Assembly (NCBI GenBank): GCA_035222895.1
Contig: JAVYIG010000895.1
Location: 124,001 to 188,000, forward strand
Origin: Strongylocentrotus droebachiensis
Taxonomy: Eukaryota; Echinodermata; Echinoidea; Camarodonta; Strongylocentrotidae
Length of the DNA: 64,000 bases
Reading direction: 5' to 3'
Below are positions 1 to 9,362 of the stretch, piece after piece; position 1 is the stretch's first letter; the number at the start of each line of letters is the position of its first letter. The notes under the pieces were generated by a model. It was given only the letters and a program-made list of their open reading frames with translations. It searched no databases and had not been told where the DNA came from. Both the position numbers and the translations under genes were made by a program.

Positions 1-93
1 TATCCGTCAGTCTACCGTTGTAAGAAACGTTGGAATTGCACCGTTCTTGGTCCAGAAGGTTTACCACCGCTTTTTGTAAAGTCTCCGAAATAT
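1..93 (-). CDS. Trypsin-like serine protease, exon (third visible, runs off left edge)
   Basis: Read from 93 down to 1, this exon encodes 30 complete codons beginning ISETLQKAVVNLLDQERCNS and ending NGRLTD. This is the segment after the GWG motif in S1-family (chymotrypsin-fold) proteases, where the Cys of an ERC-like motif forms a disulphide. The acceptor AG is at 95-94. The exon starts in phase 1: the last G of the 876-1144 exon plus AT completes an Asp codon, giving SEGG-D-ISETLQ, so the junction is in frame. The catalytic Ser exon (GDSGGP) must lie beyond the left edge. The family assignment is firm. The physiological substrate cannot be told. Confidence 0.85.
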
Positions 94-875
94 CTGTATA
101 CAAAATTCATAAACTTAGCCTTCTTGATCATTCTGATGTGTAAATAAAATGATCCATGTTTCCATATTACGATACTGTTTCTATTTATGTTGCATTACCA
201 CTCAACAAAAGGTCGGTTACAATAACAACTATAATTTTACGCCCCTATGTTTCGACATGTCTAAGTTTCGTCAACATTATGTTTCGACACCTCAAGTTTC
301 GTCATCCCTATGTCTCGACCTCCTTACTTTTCGACAACCCTATCTTTCGCAATCCCGACGTTCAGACATTCCTATGTTTCGTAACCGCTATGTTTCGACA
401 AAATTAAGTTTCAACATCCCTATGTTTCGACAACCTATGTTTTGACAACCCTATATTTCGACATCCTTACGTTTCGACAACCCTATGTTTGAAATTCCTA
501 AGTTACGTAACCCCCGTTTTGATACCCCTATTCTTCGTCATCCCTATGTTTTTCCATCCCTATGTTTCAGTTTACCCCCCTTCCCCTTCCCCTACGTGGT
601 ATGGGTTTACCCATGCGGTCCTCTTTTACCCCCTACGTTCCGACCGCTCTCATATTACATATGGCATACGACACCCATCTGTTCCGACGACCCCATGTGT
701 CGCCTAGCGTACAACACAGGCCGCGCAAGCACTTGCTAAATTAACCAATTCTTCTATGGGTCAGTCTACGCAAAACTTATCAATGCATGCAGTCACATAC
801 ATATTGCTGGAACGTAGGCTTTTTAAGAACATAGGCTCATCAACGTTAAACAAAATCAAAGATTAAATGCCGTAC
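94..875 (-). other. Protease intron with 17-bp-type minisatellite
   Basis: This 782-bp intron has a GTACGG donor at 875-870 and a CAG acceptor at 96-94. Positions about 241-590 are a degenerate minisatellite built on TATGTTTCGACATCCC-like units. The open frames here exist only because the repeat happens to avoid stops. Nothing else is recognised. Confidence 0.7.
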
Positions 876-1144
876 CTCCCCCTTCAGAGATAGCCCCCCA
901 ACCAGCGACGAAGCATCGACGATAATCACTCAGTTCATTTGACGATGAGGCTAGACATGCTGGCCTGACGTAATCACTGAAAGACACCGGCTCAGTCAGA
1001 CGCAGTAGAGCGATGTCCCCGTCGTTGGTCTCGCCGTCGTAGTCGGGATGAATGATGATATCGGCCACTTCGGCATTTACTTCGTACTCGGACTCACCTG
1101 ACAGCCGAAGGCTTCCGAAGATCACCCGATAAATGTAGGATCCT
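876..1144 (-). CDS. Trypsin-like serine protease, catalytic Asp exon
   Basis: The exon is 269 nt: one base completing the Val codon after AAHC, 89 codons, then one base. It reads from GSYIYRVIFGSLRLSGESEY through HPDYDGETNDGDIALLRL to CFVAGWGAISEGG. Catalytic Asp is in the DIALL motif (residue 43 of the exon). The PACL Cys and the CFVAGWG motif match the S1 fold. Acceptor AG is at 1146-1145 (CCTCCCAG) and donor GTACGG begins at 875. Both phases match the neighbouring exons. The length and boundaries are typical of the middle exon of invertebrate S1 protease genes. Confidence 0.92.
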
Positions 1145-1844
1145 CTGGGAGGAAAATATAAAAAGTAAAGAGCAATTCAGGACCTATGACATAATTGCGA
1201 TTAAACCATAATGCGCGTTGCACGCGAGGCGCCATTGTCACCTCGTTGTTATAAGATAATCAAACCTAATAAAAAATAAAAAAACAATTTTTCGACGGTA
1301 TAACCGTTGCACACGATGCGTCACTTCCTTCGACAGCGTTATTCCTGCGGTAATTGAACGTGTGAAGGCACTAAGCCCATACGCAAATTACTATAAAAAA
1401 AAAATCTTTCTTTCAATGACAAACTTATTTTATTCAATCAAACACGAAAGCAACAACTCAATTATTTCAAACATATTTATATGACATACCGTAAATCTCC
1501 GCTTTGCTTTGTTTCCCTTTTAGCAGACACGGTAGTACGTTAGAAAACTTTTATTTCGCTACGAGGTGAGGCGAAATTGAAGGCATCGATTTTTGCTTGT
1601 GAACTTGTCACAAATGATAGTAAAAAATTCGTTTTTATAACTAAAGATGACAGACAAAGTTTCCTCCGGGTCCAAACAGAAATTTGGAAATAGGCTAGTT
1701 TGGTTGTAGTTTCCGATTGGTGAGTCTGTAGTGACGATTTCTCAATTTATTTGTGAAGTCAGAAAATTACTGATGTACTAATTCTAATTTCATGTTTTAC
1801 CGTGTAAACTCAACTTTTACCCAATCTGGTATTTAAGACACGGT
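1145..1844 (-). other. Protease intron, unassigned part
   Basis: This AT-rich stretch lies between the Asp exon and the nested repeats at 1.85-4.2 kb. I see no coding signal, RNA gene or clear repeat in it. Confidence 0.5.
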
Positions 1845-2235
1845 TAATTCTAGTTTTTGTTTCGGCCCCCAAAATTTGACCGATCGACATTCTGTTCCGT
1901 TGGGGGGGGGGGGGGGGGGGGTGTGTTACACCCACAAATGTAATAACTCCCACAAATGTAATAACGCCCACAAATGTAATAACACTTTACCCACAAATGT
2001 AACAACACCCACAAATGTAATAACACTTTACCCACAAATGTAATAACCACTTTACCCACAAATGTAATAATTTTGAATCACCCACAAATGTAATAATGAC
2101 TTTACCCACAAATGTAATAAATTTGAAGTGATATTTTGAATCACCCACAAATGTAATAATGACTTTACCCACAAATGTAATAAATTTGAAGGGATATTTT
2201 GTCGAATTTAAAACTAAAACCCTGTAATAAAGCAT

Positions 2236-2760
2236 GGGTATAGCGCGCAGTCTTTGCTCCAGACCCGGTTATTTCAAAAAAATTAAAAAAATCTTCAAAA
2301 CTAAGACCCCATCATCTTCCAAATTAAGGCCCGGTAATAAAGCATGGGTTTAGAGCGTAGTTTTTCTTCCAGACCCGGTTATTTCAAAACTTTTTAAAAA
2401 TCTTCATAACTAAGACCCCATCATCTTATTCCTGTGGAAGAACATAAGTATTGAGCGTAGTCTTTCCTCCAAACCCGGTTTTTCAAAAGTTAAAAAGTTA
2501 AAAAAAAAAAAAAAAAAAAAACTTTTAAACTAAGACCCCTCCATCTTCCAAATTAAGACCCGGTAATAAAGCATGGGATTAGAACTTAGTCTTTACTTCA
2601 GACTCGGTTATTTAAAAAAAAAATCTTCAAACTAAGACCTCACCATCTCATTCCTGTGGAATAACATGGGTATAGAGCGTAGTCTTTCCTCCAGACCCGG
2701 TTATTTCAAAGGAAATAGAAATTTTAACAAATCTTCGAAACTAAGACCCATCATCTTATT
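2236..2760 (+). repeat. ~110-bp tandem repeat inside the 2.1-kb element
   Basis: About five degenerate copies of a unit with AAGCATGGG(T)ATAG, GTAGTCTTTCCTCCAGACCC, GGTTATTTCAAA and CTAAGACCCCATCATCTT. An A-run near 2495-2521 sits in one copy. Confidence 0.75.
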
Positions 2761-3279
2761 CCTCTTTTTTTCATTTAAAAATAAATTACATTATTACATA
2801 TGTGGATACAACACGTCACAAATAAATGATTGGTCGGCGGTCACACGAACTGACTTGGTCCATAATATAACACACAGAGGAGGGACCGATTCGATTGTTC
2901 GTTGACCGTCGACGATTTCTTAATCATGTAAATATTCTAACGCCCACAAATATCCTGAAATTCAATGTTCGTAGAAAAAAAGTAATTGAATAAGTGACCT
3001 TAAATGTATTTAAATATTGACGCTGATTGTTCTATGCTTTTGATTTCTACAATATCTTCTGGTCTTTCTGGATATTGTACTACAATGAAGTAATTGATAT
3101 ATCTGCCTGATTTAAGTGCTCAATATTAAGAACGTCTCCGTCACAGTTTTATTTATTGCTGTGATTTGTTGTAACTTTAGTGTTCTGACACTGCTCATTA
3201 CCATGGAGCTACAACCACGAGTGAGGGGACTCCCCCGAAAGAAATGTCAGACATAATCTCTAATCGAGAATCTAGGACA

Positions 3280-3745
3280 CCTACCCCCCTGCCAACTACC
3301 CCCAGCTAACTACCCCTAGAATGATAAGCCCCCCAGCTAACTACCCCTGGACATCTACCCCGGACAATACCCCCCGGACATCTACCCCAAGTCAAGTACC
3401 CCCCGGACATCTATCCCCGGGCAACTACCCCAAGACATCTACCCCCCGTCAAATACCCCCGGACATCCCCCCAATCCAACTATCCCCTTCCAACTACCCC
3501 CAGCCAACTACCCCCACCCTGAAAACTACCCCCGGACATCTACCCCCATCTAACTACCCCCAGGCAACTACCCCCAACTACCTTAAGTTGCTTGGGGGTA
3601 GATGTCCGGGGGGGGGGGGTAGTTGGAGGGGTAGTTAGTTGTCCAGGGGGAGGGGTAGTTGGATGGGGTAAGATGTCCGGGGGTAGGTAGATGTCCGGGG
3701 AGGGGGTAGTTGACTGGGGGTAGATGTCCGGGGGTAGTTAGCTAG
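3280..3745. repeat. Head-to-head minisatellite: CTACCCCCGGACAT then its inverse
   Basis: From 3280 to about 3585 the top strand repeats CTACCCCCGGACATCTACCC-like units. From about 3590 to 3745 it repeats the reverse complement (GGGGGTAGATGTCCGGGGG). The two halves could fold into one long C-rich/G-rich hairpin. The 105-aa open frame at 3321-3638 is a by-product of the repeat. Confidence 0.8.
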
Positions 3746-4197
3746 GTGGTAGTTAGCTATACCCATGCTTTATTACAGGGTTTTAGTTTTGAACAAATTC
3801 TACAAAATATCACTAAAAATTATTACATTTGTGGGTAAAGTCATTATTTCATTTGTGGGTGATTCAAAATATCACTTCAAATTTATTACATTTGTGGGTA
3901 AAGTGGTTATTACATTTGTGGGTGAAATTATTACATTTGTGGGTAAAGTGTTATTACATTTTTAGGTGTTGTTACATTTGTGGGTAAAGTGTTATTACAT
4001 TTGTGGGCGTTATTACATTTGTGGGAGTTATTACATTTGTGGGTGTAACAGGGGGGGGGGGAGGTCATCTTTTTTTTAGGTCATTTTTGTTATTATTATT
4101 TTGTATAAATATAACCAAAAAAAAAAAAAAAACCCTACACATAACAAAAACTGAAGGGGGGGGGTTTAACCCCGACCCCCCCCCCCCTGGGTACGCG

Positions 4198-4727
4198 CCT
4201 GTATATATGATATACTTACGTTACTTATCAAAGGTCTTTTCAGTCTTCCGTTCTTAGAATGTGCTTATAACCCCATTAGGATTGGGTTTTTCCTCTTGAT
4301 AAGATGTAATTTTTCGCACTACGACAGCACACATCTTGAAATTTGTCCTCGCTCGCAAACAATTTTTTAGACAATCAAATTCAACTGCAAAACATGATGC
4401 ATAAGCCGTATCTTCTTTGGTGTACAAATTGAACAAATATTGAAATCATCCCTGATAATTGTAACCACAATGTATGGGTTTATACCGATGTCTAAAAAAA
4501 TATATATTTTCGCTTTGAGATTTCCCTTTGTAGGTTTTTTCCAGAAAGTGCCCTTTTTCCTAGGTGCCCCCCACTTTGGAAGTCGCTTGGCCACCCCTGA
4601 TCACCAATAAAGGTGAACTTTCATGACGTACTAATATTTATGGATGTGAGGTTAAAGGGGTATAGGAAATAGGGATGTTGAAAAAGATGGGTGTTAGAAC
4701 AGAGGGACATTCTTGTGTAATACTTAC
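4198..4727 (-). other. Protease intron, repeat-derived
   Basis: Bases about 4500-4600 hold a GC-rich end (on the minus strand GGGTGGCCAAGCGACTTCC) resembling the edge of a dispersed repeat. A 60-codon minus-strand open frame at 4254-4436 has no recognisable domain. No exon was found here. Confidence 0.4.
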
Positions 4728-4929
4728 ACGCAATGGGCTGCTGTGAGCACCCATTGTGAGGTAATCAAAGTAGCCCCGCAGACGAATTCACCCCTATCGG
4801 AGCCATCACCTTTCCTCAAAGATCCAATCCAAGGGAATTCCCCTGGGCGTGCATTGATACCACCAACAACCCTGGATTGGCCGAGGGCGTAGGCGGGGCG
4901 TGTCCCGCAGATACTGGTAATAAGCAGAT
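4728..4929 (-). CDS. Trypsin-like serine protease, activation site and catalytic His exon
   Basis: The exon is 202 nt. It encodes LLITSICGTRPAYALGQSR followed by the mature N-terminus VVGGINARPGEFPWIGSLRK, and ends VLTAAHCV. Activation would occur at Arg-Val (R19-V20 of the exon). Catalytic His lies in AAHC. The CG in the propeptide is the usual Cys that stays disulphide-linked to the catalytic domain, so a longer light chain encoded upstream is likely. Acceptor TTCTTCACAG ends at 4930; donor GTAAGT begins at 4727. The Val codon is split GT|A with the next exon. The open frame extends upstream to a Met at 5035, but that stretch has no signal-peptide character and the acceptor is strong, so I prefer an internal exon. 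Confidence 0.92.
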
Positions 4930-5403
4930 CTGTGAAGAAATTAATTATGTTACATACGACCTTTTTGCTTCGTAACTTACCGGTATTCTTAGAATAATTA
5001 TTTATCATAAATTCATAACTTTGCAGTTTCACCATACGGATAGCCCTGATAGAACTGCTTGGGTTTGAAAAGGGATAGACAAGAAAGAGAGTGAGAGTGA
5101 GTTATTATTTTTGTTTTGTCATGTGGAGAATTATTTGGTATTGTACGGATAGAGGTAGATAAATGTATGAGAGAGTTCTTCTTTCGTGAGAGAAGTCCTG
5201 AGAAGGACTGGTGAATCGAGTGATGTATGCGAAGTGAGATGGAGGCCTGATAAAATAATAATTATAATAGTAATACTAGACTTTAATTCGTCACTTTGAC
5301 GAATTAGGTGATATGTATGCTCATGTGTAACATAATGAAGAACGCATTTTCACGATTTCATCTTATGTTATAAAATACTACTCCCATTATGGTTTATCCA
5401 TGA
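4930..5403. other. Unassigned sequence upstream of protease exon
   Basis: AT-rich with no coding signal seen. An upstream exon encoding the light chain or signal peptide was looked for on the minus strand and not found up to the satellite. Confidence 0.5.
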
Positions 5404-6930
5404 GTCAAGTTTCAACTGTGTAGGGCAGAGGTAGACAGAGCAAGAGAATAAGAAGGAGGCAAGGCAAGGCAAGAGAGAGAGAGAGAGAGATGGAGAGGGT
5501 GAAAGAGTAGTGTGAGAGAGAGAAAGAGAGATGCAGAGACAGACAAAGAGAAGGGGAGGGGCATAACATGAGAGGAGAAAGGAAATAGAGCAAGACAGAC
5601 GAGAGAGAGAGAGAGATATGCAATTGAGAACAATGCCTTCCATATTTCTAGCACAAATAAGCTCTTTTGAATACTGATCATGAAAGTGTTGCTGATAATA
5701 AAAAAACGATTATGTTCGTGAATACGATGATGACGATATTAGAATGTTGACCATGATTGAAAGTGGCGCAGCGCCCCCTTCAGGTTTTCGATAGAGGATT
5801 AAACTGTTTACTTATACTAAAAAAGCTCAAAACAGTTTTTTAATAAATATTACAAAATGTACAAAGTGATTTATTTAGTTCTAATTTAATATAAATATGA
5901 GTAAGATACTAATATTGTACCCATCCATAACCCAACATCTATAAGATGTTAAATCTATAAATGATAGATAGTTTGCATGGCAGTGAATAGGTAAACGATA
6001 AAAATTGCCTCAAATTTTTTTTTGGATTTAATGGTTATACATGAAGTAAACTAATAAATGAGACAAGCTGAGATGATGCAGAGAGAAAGAGGTGAGAGTA
6101 GAAAAAGAGACAGAGAGACAAAGGGAGACAGAGAAAGAGAGGGAGAGGGAAACACAGAGAGAGGAAGAGGGTAAAAATGTAAAAAGAGATCGAAAAAGAG
6201 AGATGCAGAGATAGAGAGAGAGACCAAGAGAAGGAGAGGGGCAGAACAGAAGAGGTGTAGGAAAACAGAGCGAGATACAGGGAGGGGGGGGGGGGGATGC
6301 CTTCTCTATTTCTAGCATAATTAGGCTCTTAAATTACGATCATGAAAGTGTGCCTATGTCGATGATGATATAATGATAACTTGCATGAATACGATAACGA
6401 CGATATTGATGATGATGCTGATGGTGACCATGATTAAAAGTGGTATTCGATAGAGGATTTTTATAATATTATGATAATTGTTAACTTACTAAACAAGGTC
6501 AAATTTTCGCCTGATTTTAGAAATATATTTATACCAATCATTGAAGTAATATTTCGACGCACTACATACGCAACAATGACGTCATTAGAGATGATTATGA
6601 CTAATAAGGACTATATCTCAACTAAGTTCCATGCATGCAGCTTATTGACCGTGCCGTATTGGAAAGAAAGATCTACCAACTGAATAGCGTTTGACGCACT
6701 ATGGATTTCAATGCTTCCGTGTGCCATCTGTCAAGTCTTGAGATACATGCAAATAAAGTTGTAAACACTTTTCTTTATATTAAACCATGTACACAGTGAT
6801 TAATTTAGTTTGATTTAATACAAATAAGAGTAAGATACTAATATTTTACCCATCTATAACTCAACATATATAAGGTGTTCAATCTAGAAATGATTGTTAG
6901 TATGCATGTCAGTGAAAGTGTAGAAAGACA
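5404..6930. repeat. Diverged direct duplication with GA-rich microsatellite cores
   Basis: The blocks at about 5520-5990 and 6190-6910 share the same landmarks in order. These are a GAGA-rich tract, ATGCCTTC..ATTTCTAGCA, GATCATGAAAGTGT, GACCATGATT.AAAGTGG, TCGATAGAGGATT, then ACTAATATT.TACCCAT and AGATGTTAAATCTA-like text. The second copy has about 250 extra bases near 6490-6750, including a TGACGTCA octamer at 6577-6584. All open frames here are (TC)n products. Confidence 0.75.
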
Positions 6931-7655
6931 GAGAGAGAGAGAGAGAAGAAAAAACAGGATTGGTGAAATTTTGAACTTTCTTTTTTTTGTGTGTGAAAAA
7001 TTAGGCCTACATATTTAGTTTTGGGATTATTAATTCAATTTTTTAAAATTAGATTTAAACCAATCATTCAATTTTATTAACTCTTCATTACAAATAGAAA
7101 CTAAGCATGTTACATTGGAATGAGAAAATAAACAACTGTATCATCAGCAAATAATGAAAACCAAAGTAATTTGGATCATGACGAAAACTCGTCGTTTAAA
7201 ATTGAAACCCCCATTTGACTTTCACCATTTCTACTTGTACTAGAGCTGAGATTGTGATAAGCCCTAAGTAAACACTAGCGCTGTAATCCACCCCCACCGA
7301 GACCTTGATGAGGTGATAGCGAGAGAGAGATAAGCATGATACAAGGGGAAAGGAAGGGAGAAGGGAGAAAGAGACACATGCAGGGGTTCGCTGCCAGAGT
7401 TAAAATTGTTGTTATATCGCCAATTATGGGTCATTTTGCTTCGTTCGAACTTTCATTTTGGTCTTCATCTAAATTATTAGTGACTTTAGGACATGAAAAT
7501 ATGTTAAAACAAGTAAAATACTTATTTCCTACTTCTCATTTCCTTTCAGGCAGACCCCAGTAAGAGTTTGTTTACACTAGTATTACGTAAGATGATGTAG
7601 AGTCCAGCTGCAATCCAATATCTTAATCTCTCACTCAGAGCCTCAAGGCTCTGTC
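6931..7655. other. Unassigned intergenic or intronic sequence
   Basis: No gene or RNA seen. A short minus-strand open stretch near 7560-7660 has no recognisable domain. Confidence 0.4.
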
Positions 7656-7659
7656 CAAG

Positions 7660-7880
7660 TTTTTAAAGTGGGGTAGTGAGACCCCATCAGATTCCCATTG
7701 GTGCCTGTGTAATAGTAGTAGCTCTCTCAAAGTTTTAACGAGAGAAATGAAACTGGGGTATTGCTACCCCACCAGATTACAAAGTTTTAACGAGAGAAAC
7801 GAATCTGGGGTAGTGCTACCCCACCAGATTACATTGACTGCTGTGCTATAGTGGTGGGGTATAGTTTTAACGAGAGCTTT
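7660..7880 (+). repeat. Short tandem repeat, GGGGTAGTGCTACCCCACCAG units
   Basis: About three units of roughly 60-70 bp contain TTTTAACGAGAGAAA and the inverted pair GGGGTA..TACCCC. A fourth partial AGTTTTAACGAGAGC follows at about 7864. Confidence 0.7.
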
Positions 7881-7920
7881 TCGTAATGTGAGCTAATAAT
7901 ATCATACATATGATAAACAA

Positions 7921-8040
7921 AAGTAGTCTGAGAATCGATCCTTGCGGAACTCCATTATTTACATCCATAAATTCAGATTCGACACCATCGACCACCACAT
8001 ATAGTTTTCTTTTATACAAATATTCAGAAAATCACTGATG
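7921..8040 (-). pseudogene. LINE reverse transcriptase fragment
   Basis: The minus strand reads LYKRKLYVVVDGVESEFMDV followed by NNGVPQGSIL and LLLFIICMI. This is the conserved NGVPQGSxLxPLLFxIY block of non-LTR reverse transcriptases. Only this block survives, and there are stops on either side in other frames. It is a dead remnant of an L2/CR1-type element. Confidence 0.75.
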
Positions 8041-8510
8041 GGGTATACCCCGTACACCGTAATTTCAATTTCAATTTAGTATTTATTGTCCATTTCTGGA
8101 TATTTGGTTTTCACTGGTGTAACATATACAGGTTAACATTTACTAATGAGTTTACAAAAATGTTGACATTAACAGTAAATAAACAAGGTTTAACATATGA
8201 TTAAGCACAGATTAACAGAGGATGTCAACAGAGGATGGTTCAGTTTAAGTAAAATATGATAGCCGAGCTTTATAGAGCCTTTCTACATTGTTGGGAGGCC
8301 CAACAATTTAATGGACACCAGGCTGATGGACACACTTAAAGGCCCACTGCAAGGTAAGGTTCTATTAACAGAAACAAGAACGCAAGGGGAGGGGGTGTCT
8401 GACGGGGGATGTGCCCCTTCAGATGTGATTTTTTGTTGTTGAATTTTTGATGCATAAATGGCTTGCTTTGGTGCATACTTTTTGTCCCCTTCCTTTTCTT
8501 TAATTCTCCT
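8041..8510. other. Unassigned sequence next to LINE fragment
   Basis: No coding signal is seen. Parts may be LINE-derived noncoding sequence, for example around 8055-8250, but no boundary could be fixed. Confidence 0.35.
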
Positions 8511-8515
8511 TCTGC

Positions 8516-8841
8516 TATAGTGTAACCTGCTGCTTAAGTGTAACCTGCTGCTAAAGTGTAACCTGCTGCTAAAGTATAACCTGCTGCTATAGTGTAACCT
8601 GCTGCTATAGTGTAACCTGCTGCTATAGTGTAACCTGCTGCTAAAGTGTAACCTGCTGCTATAGTGTAACCTGCTGCTATAGTGTAACCTGCTGCTATAG
8701 TGTAACCTGCTGCTATAGTGTAACCTGCTGATATAGTGTAACCTGATGTTAAAGTGTAACCTGATGTTAAAGTGTAACCTGCTGTTTAAGTGTAACCTGC
8801 TGCTATAAAGTGTAACCTGATGTTAAAGTGTAACCTGCTGC
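8516..8841 (+). repeat. 18-bp minisatellite, TGTAACCTGCTGCTATAG
   Basis: About 18 tandem copies with small variants (CTAAAG, ATGTTAAAG). An inverted partner (GCAGGTTACACTTTAGCGG and CACTTTAGCAGCTTAA) lies at 9330-9362, directly against the satellite edge. The two may be ends of one element covering about 8516-9362. Confidence 0.9.
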
Positions 8842-9362
8842 CATGGGCGGCGCCACAGGGGGGGCGGGGAGGGGGGGGGGAGGGGAGCACCTGTATTTTT
8901 TGTATTATTCATTTTCTCTAAAGCAGAAGTGTTTTAGGGGCCAATTTTTTGTTGCTTATAATACATCCACAGGGGTATCCAAGTTTAAGTGAAAACAGAC
9001 CAATATTGATGATAACAATTGGGAAAAACTGATCTGATCGACTCCTTACAAAGATAAGGAGCAGGCACCAAAATAGCAATATGTTAGATTTCATATTGAA
9101 AACGGTATTAATACTATTTCCATGAAATGTAGGAAGACTATTTATAACTGGATGAGCAGATGAGTAACTGTGATGTAGATGCTGGACATCACGCGTGCGC
9201 CTGGCCTCAGTTCAGCTAGCTAGCTCCAGACGTACACGAACAACGAACGCGCGCCGGCATCACGACGGCTACGGCCGCGAGCCCGTTCGCTGAAGTGAAC
9301 TTCTTTTTCAAAAACTTAGGCGGCAGGTTACACTTTAGCGGAGTTTTCACTTTAGCAGCTTA
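8842..9362. other. Interior between the minisatellite and its inverted partner
   Basis: Starts with GGGCGGCGCCACAGGGGGG, typical of the edge of a G-run MITE. A GC-rich stretch at 9185-9290 contains GCGCGCCGGC. No ORF is present. Confidence 0.45.

Larger units (their letters stand above)
1924..4050. mobile_element. 2.1-kb DNA element with ~300-bp inverted repeats made of CCCACAAATGTAATAA units
   Basis: The left end reads TGTTACACCCACAAATG and the right end CATTTGTGGGTGTAACA, an exact inverse. The arms (about 1924-2240 and 3758-4050) are imperfect inverted repeats of short CCCACAAATGTAATAA units with ACTTTA spacers. They end at a shared segment, AAACCCTGTAATAAAGCATGGG, present in inverse on the other side. 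No transposase ORF is present, so it is non-autonomous. The superfamily is not recognised. It lies in a poly-G tract, so the target duplication cannot be read. Confidence 0.8.
1845..4197. mobile_element. G-run MITE-like element (left end not found), split by the 1924-4050 element
   Basis: Flanks 1845-1923 and 4051-4197 share wording with the MITE at 53765-54253. Both have GACCGATCGA(C/T)ATTC, a CCGTTGGGGG run, GGTCATCTTTTTT, and a 3' end of the form GTACGCGCCTG preceded by G and C homopolymers. The 1924-4050 element sits inside the G run. No matching 5' terminus or 8-bp target duplication was found, so the copy is probably truncated. Confidence 0.55.

Noticed and set aside
149..744. Several 60-98-codon ORFs
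   Set aside because: Products of the TATGTTTCGACATCCC minisatellite inside the protease intron.
4254..4436. 60-codon minus-strand ORF with several Cys as a protease exon
   Set aside because: The flanking exons already join in frame (GT|A Val codon), so an exon here would break the S1 fold; no splice pair fits.
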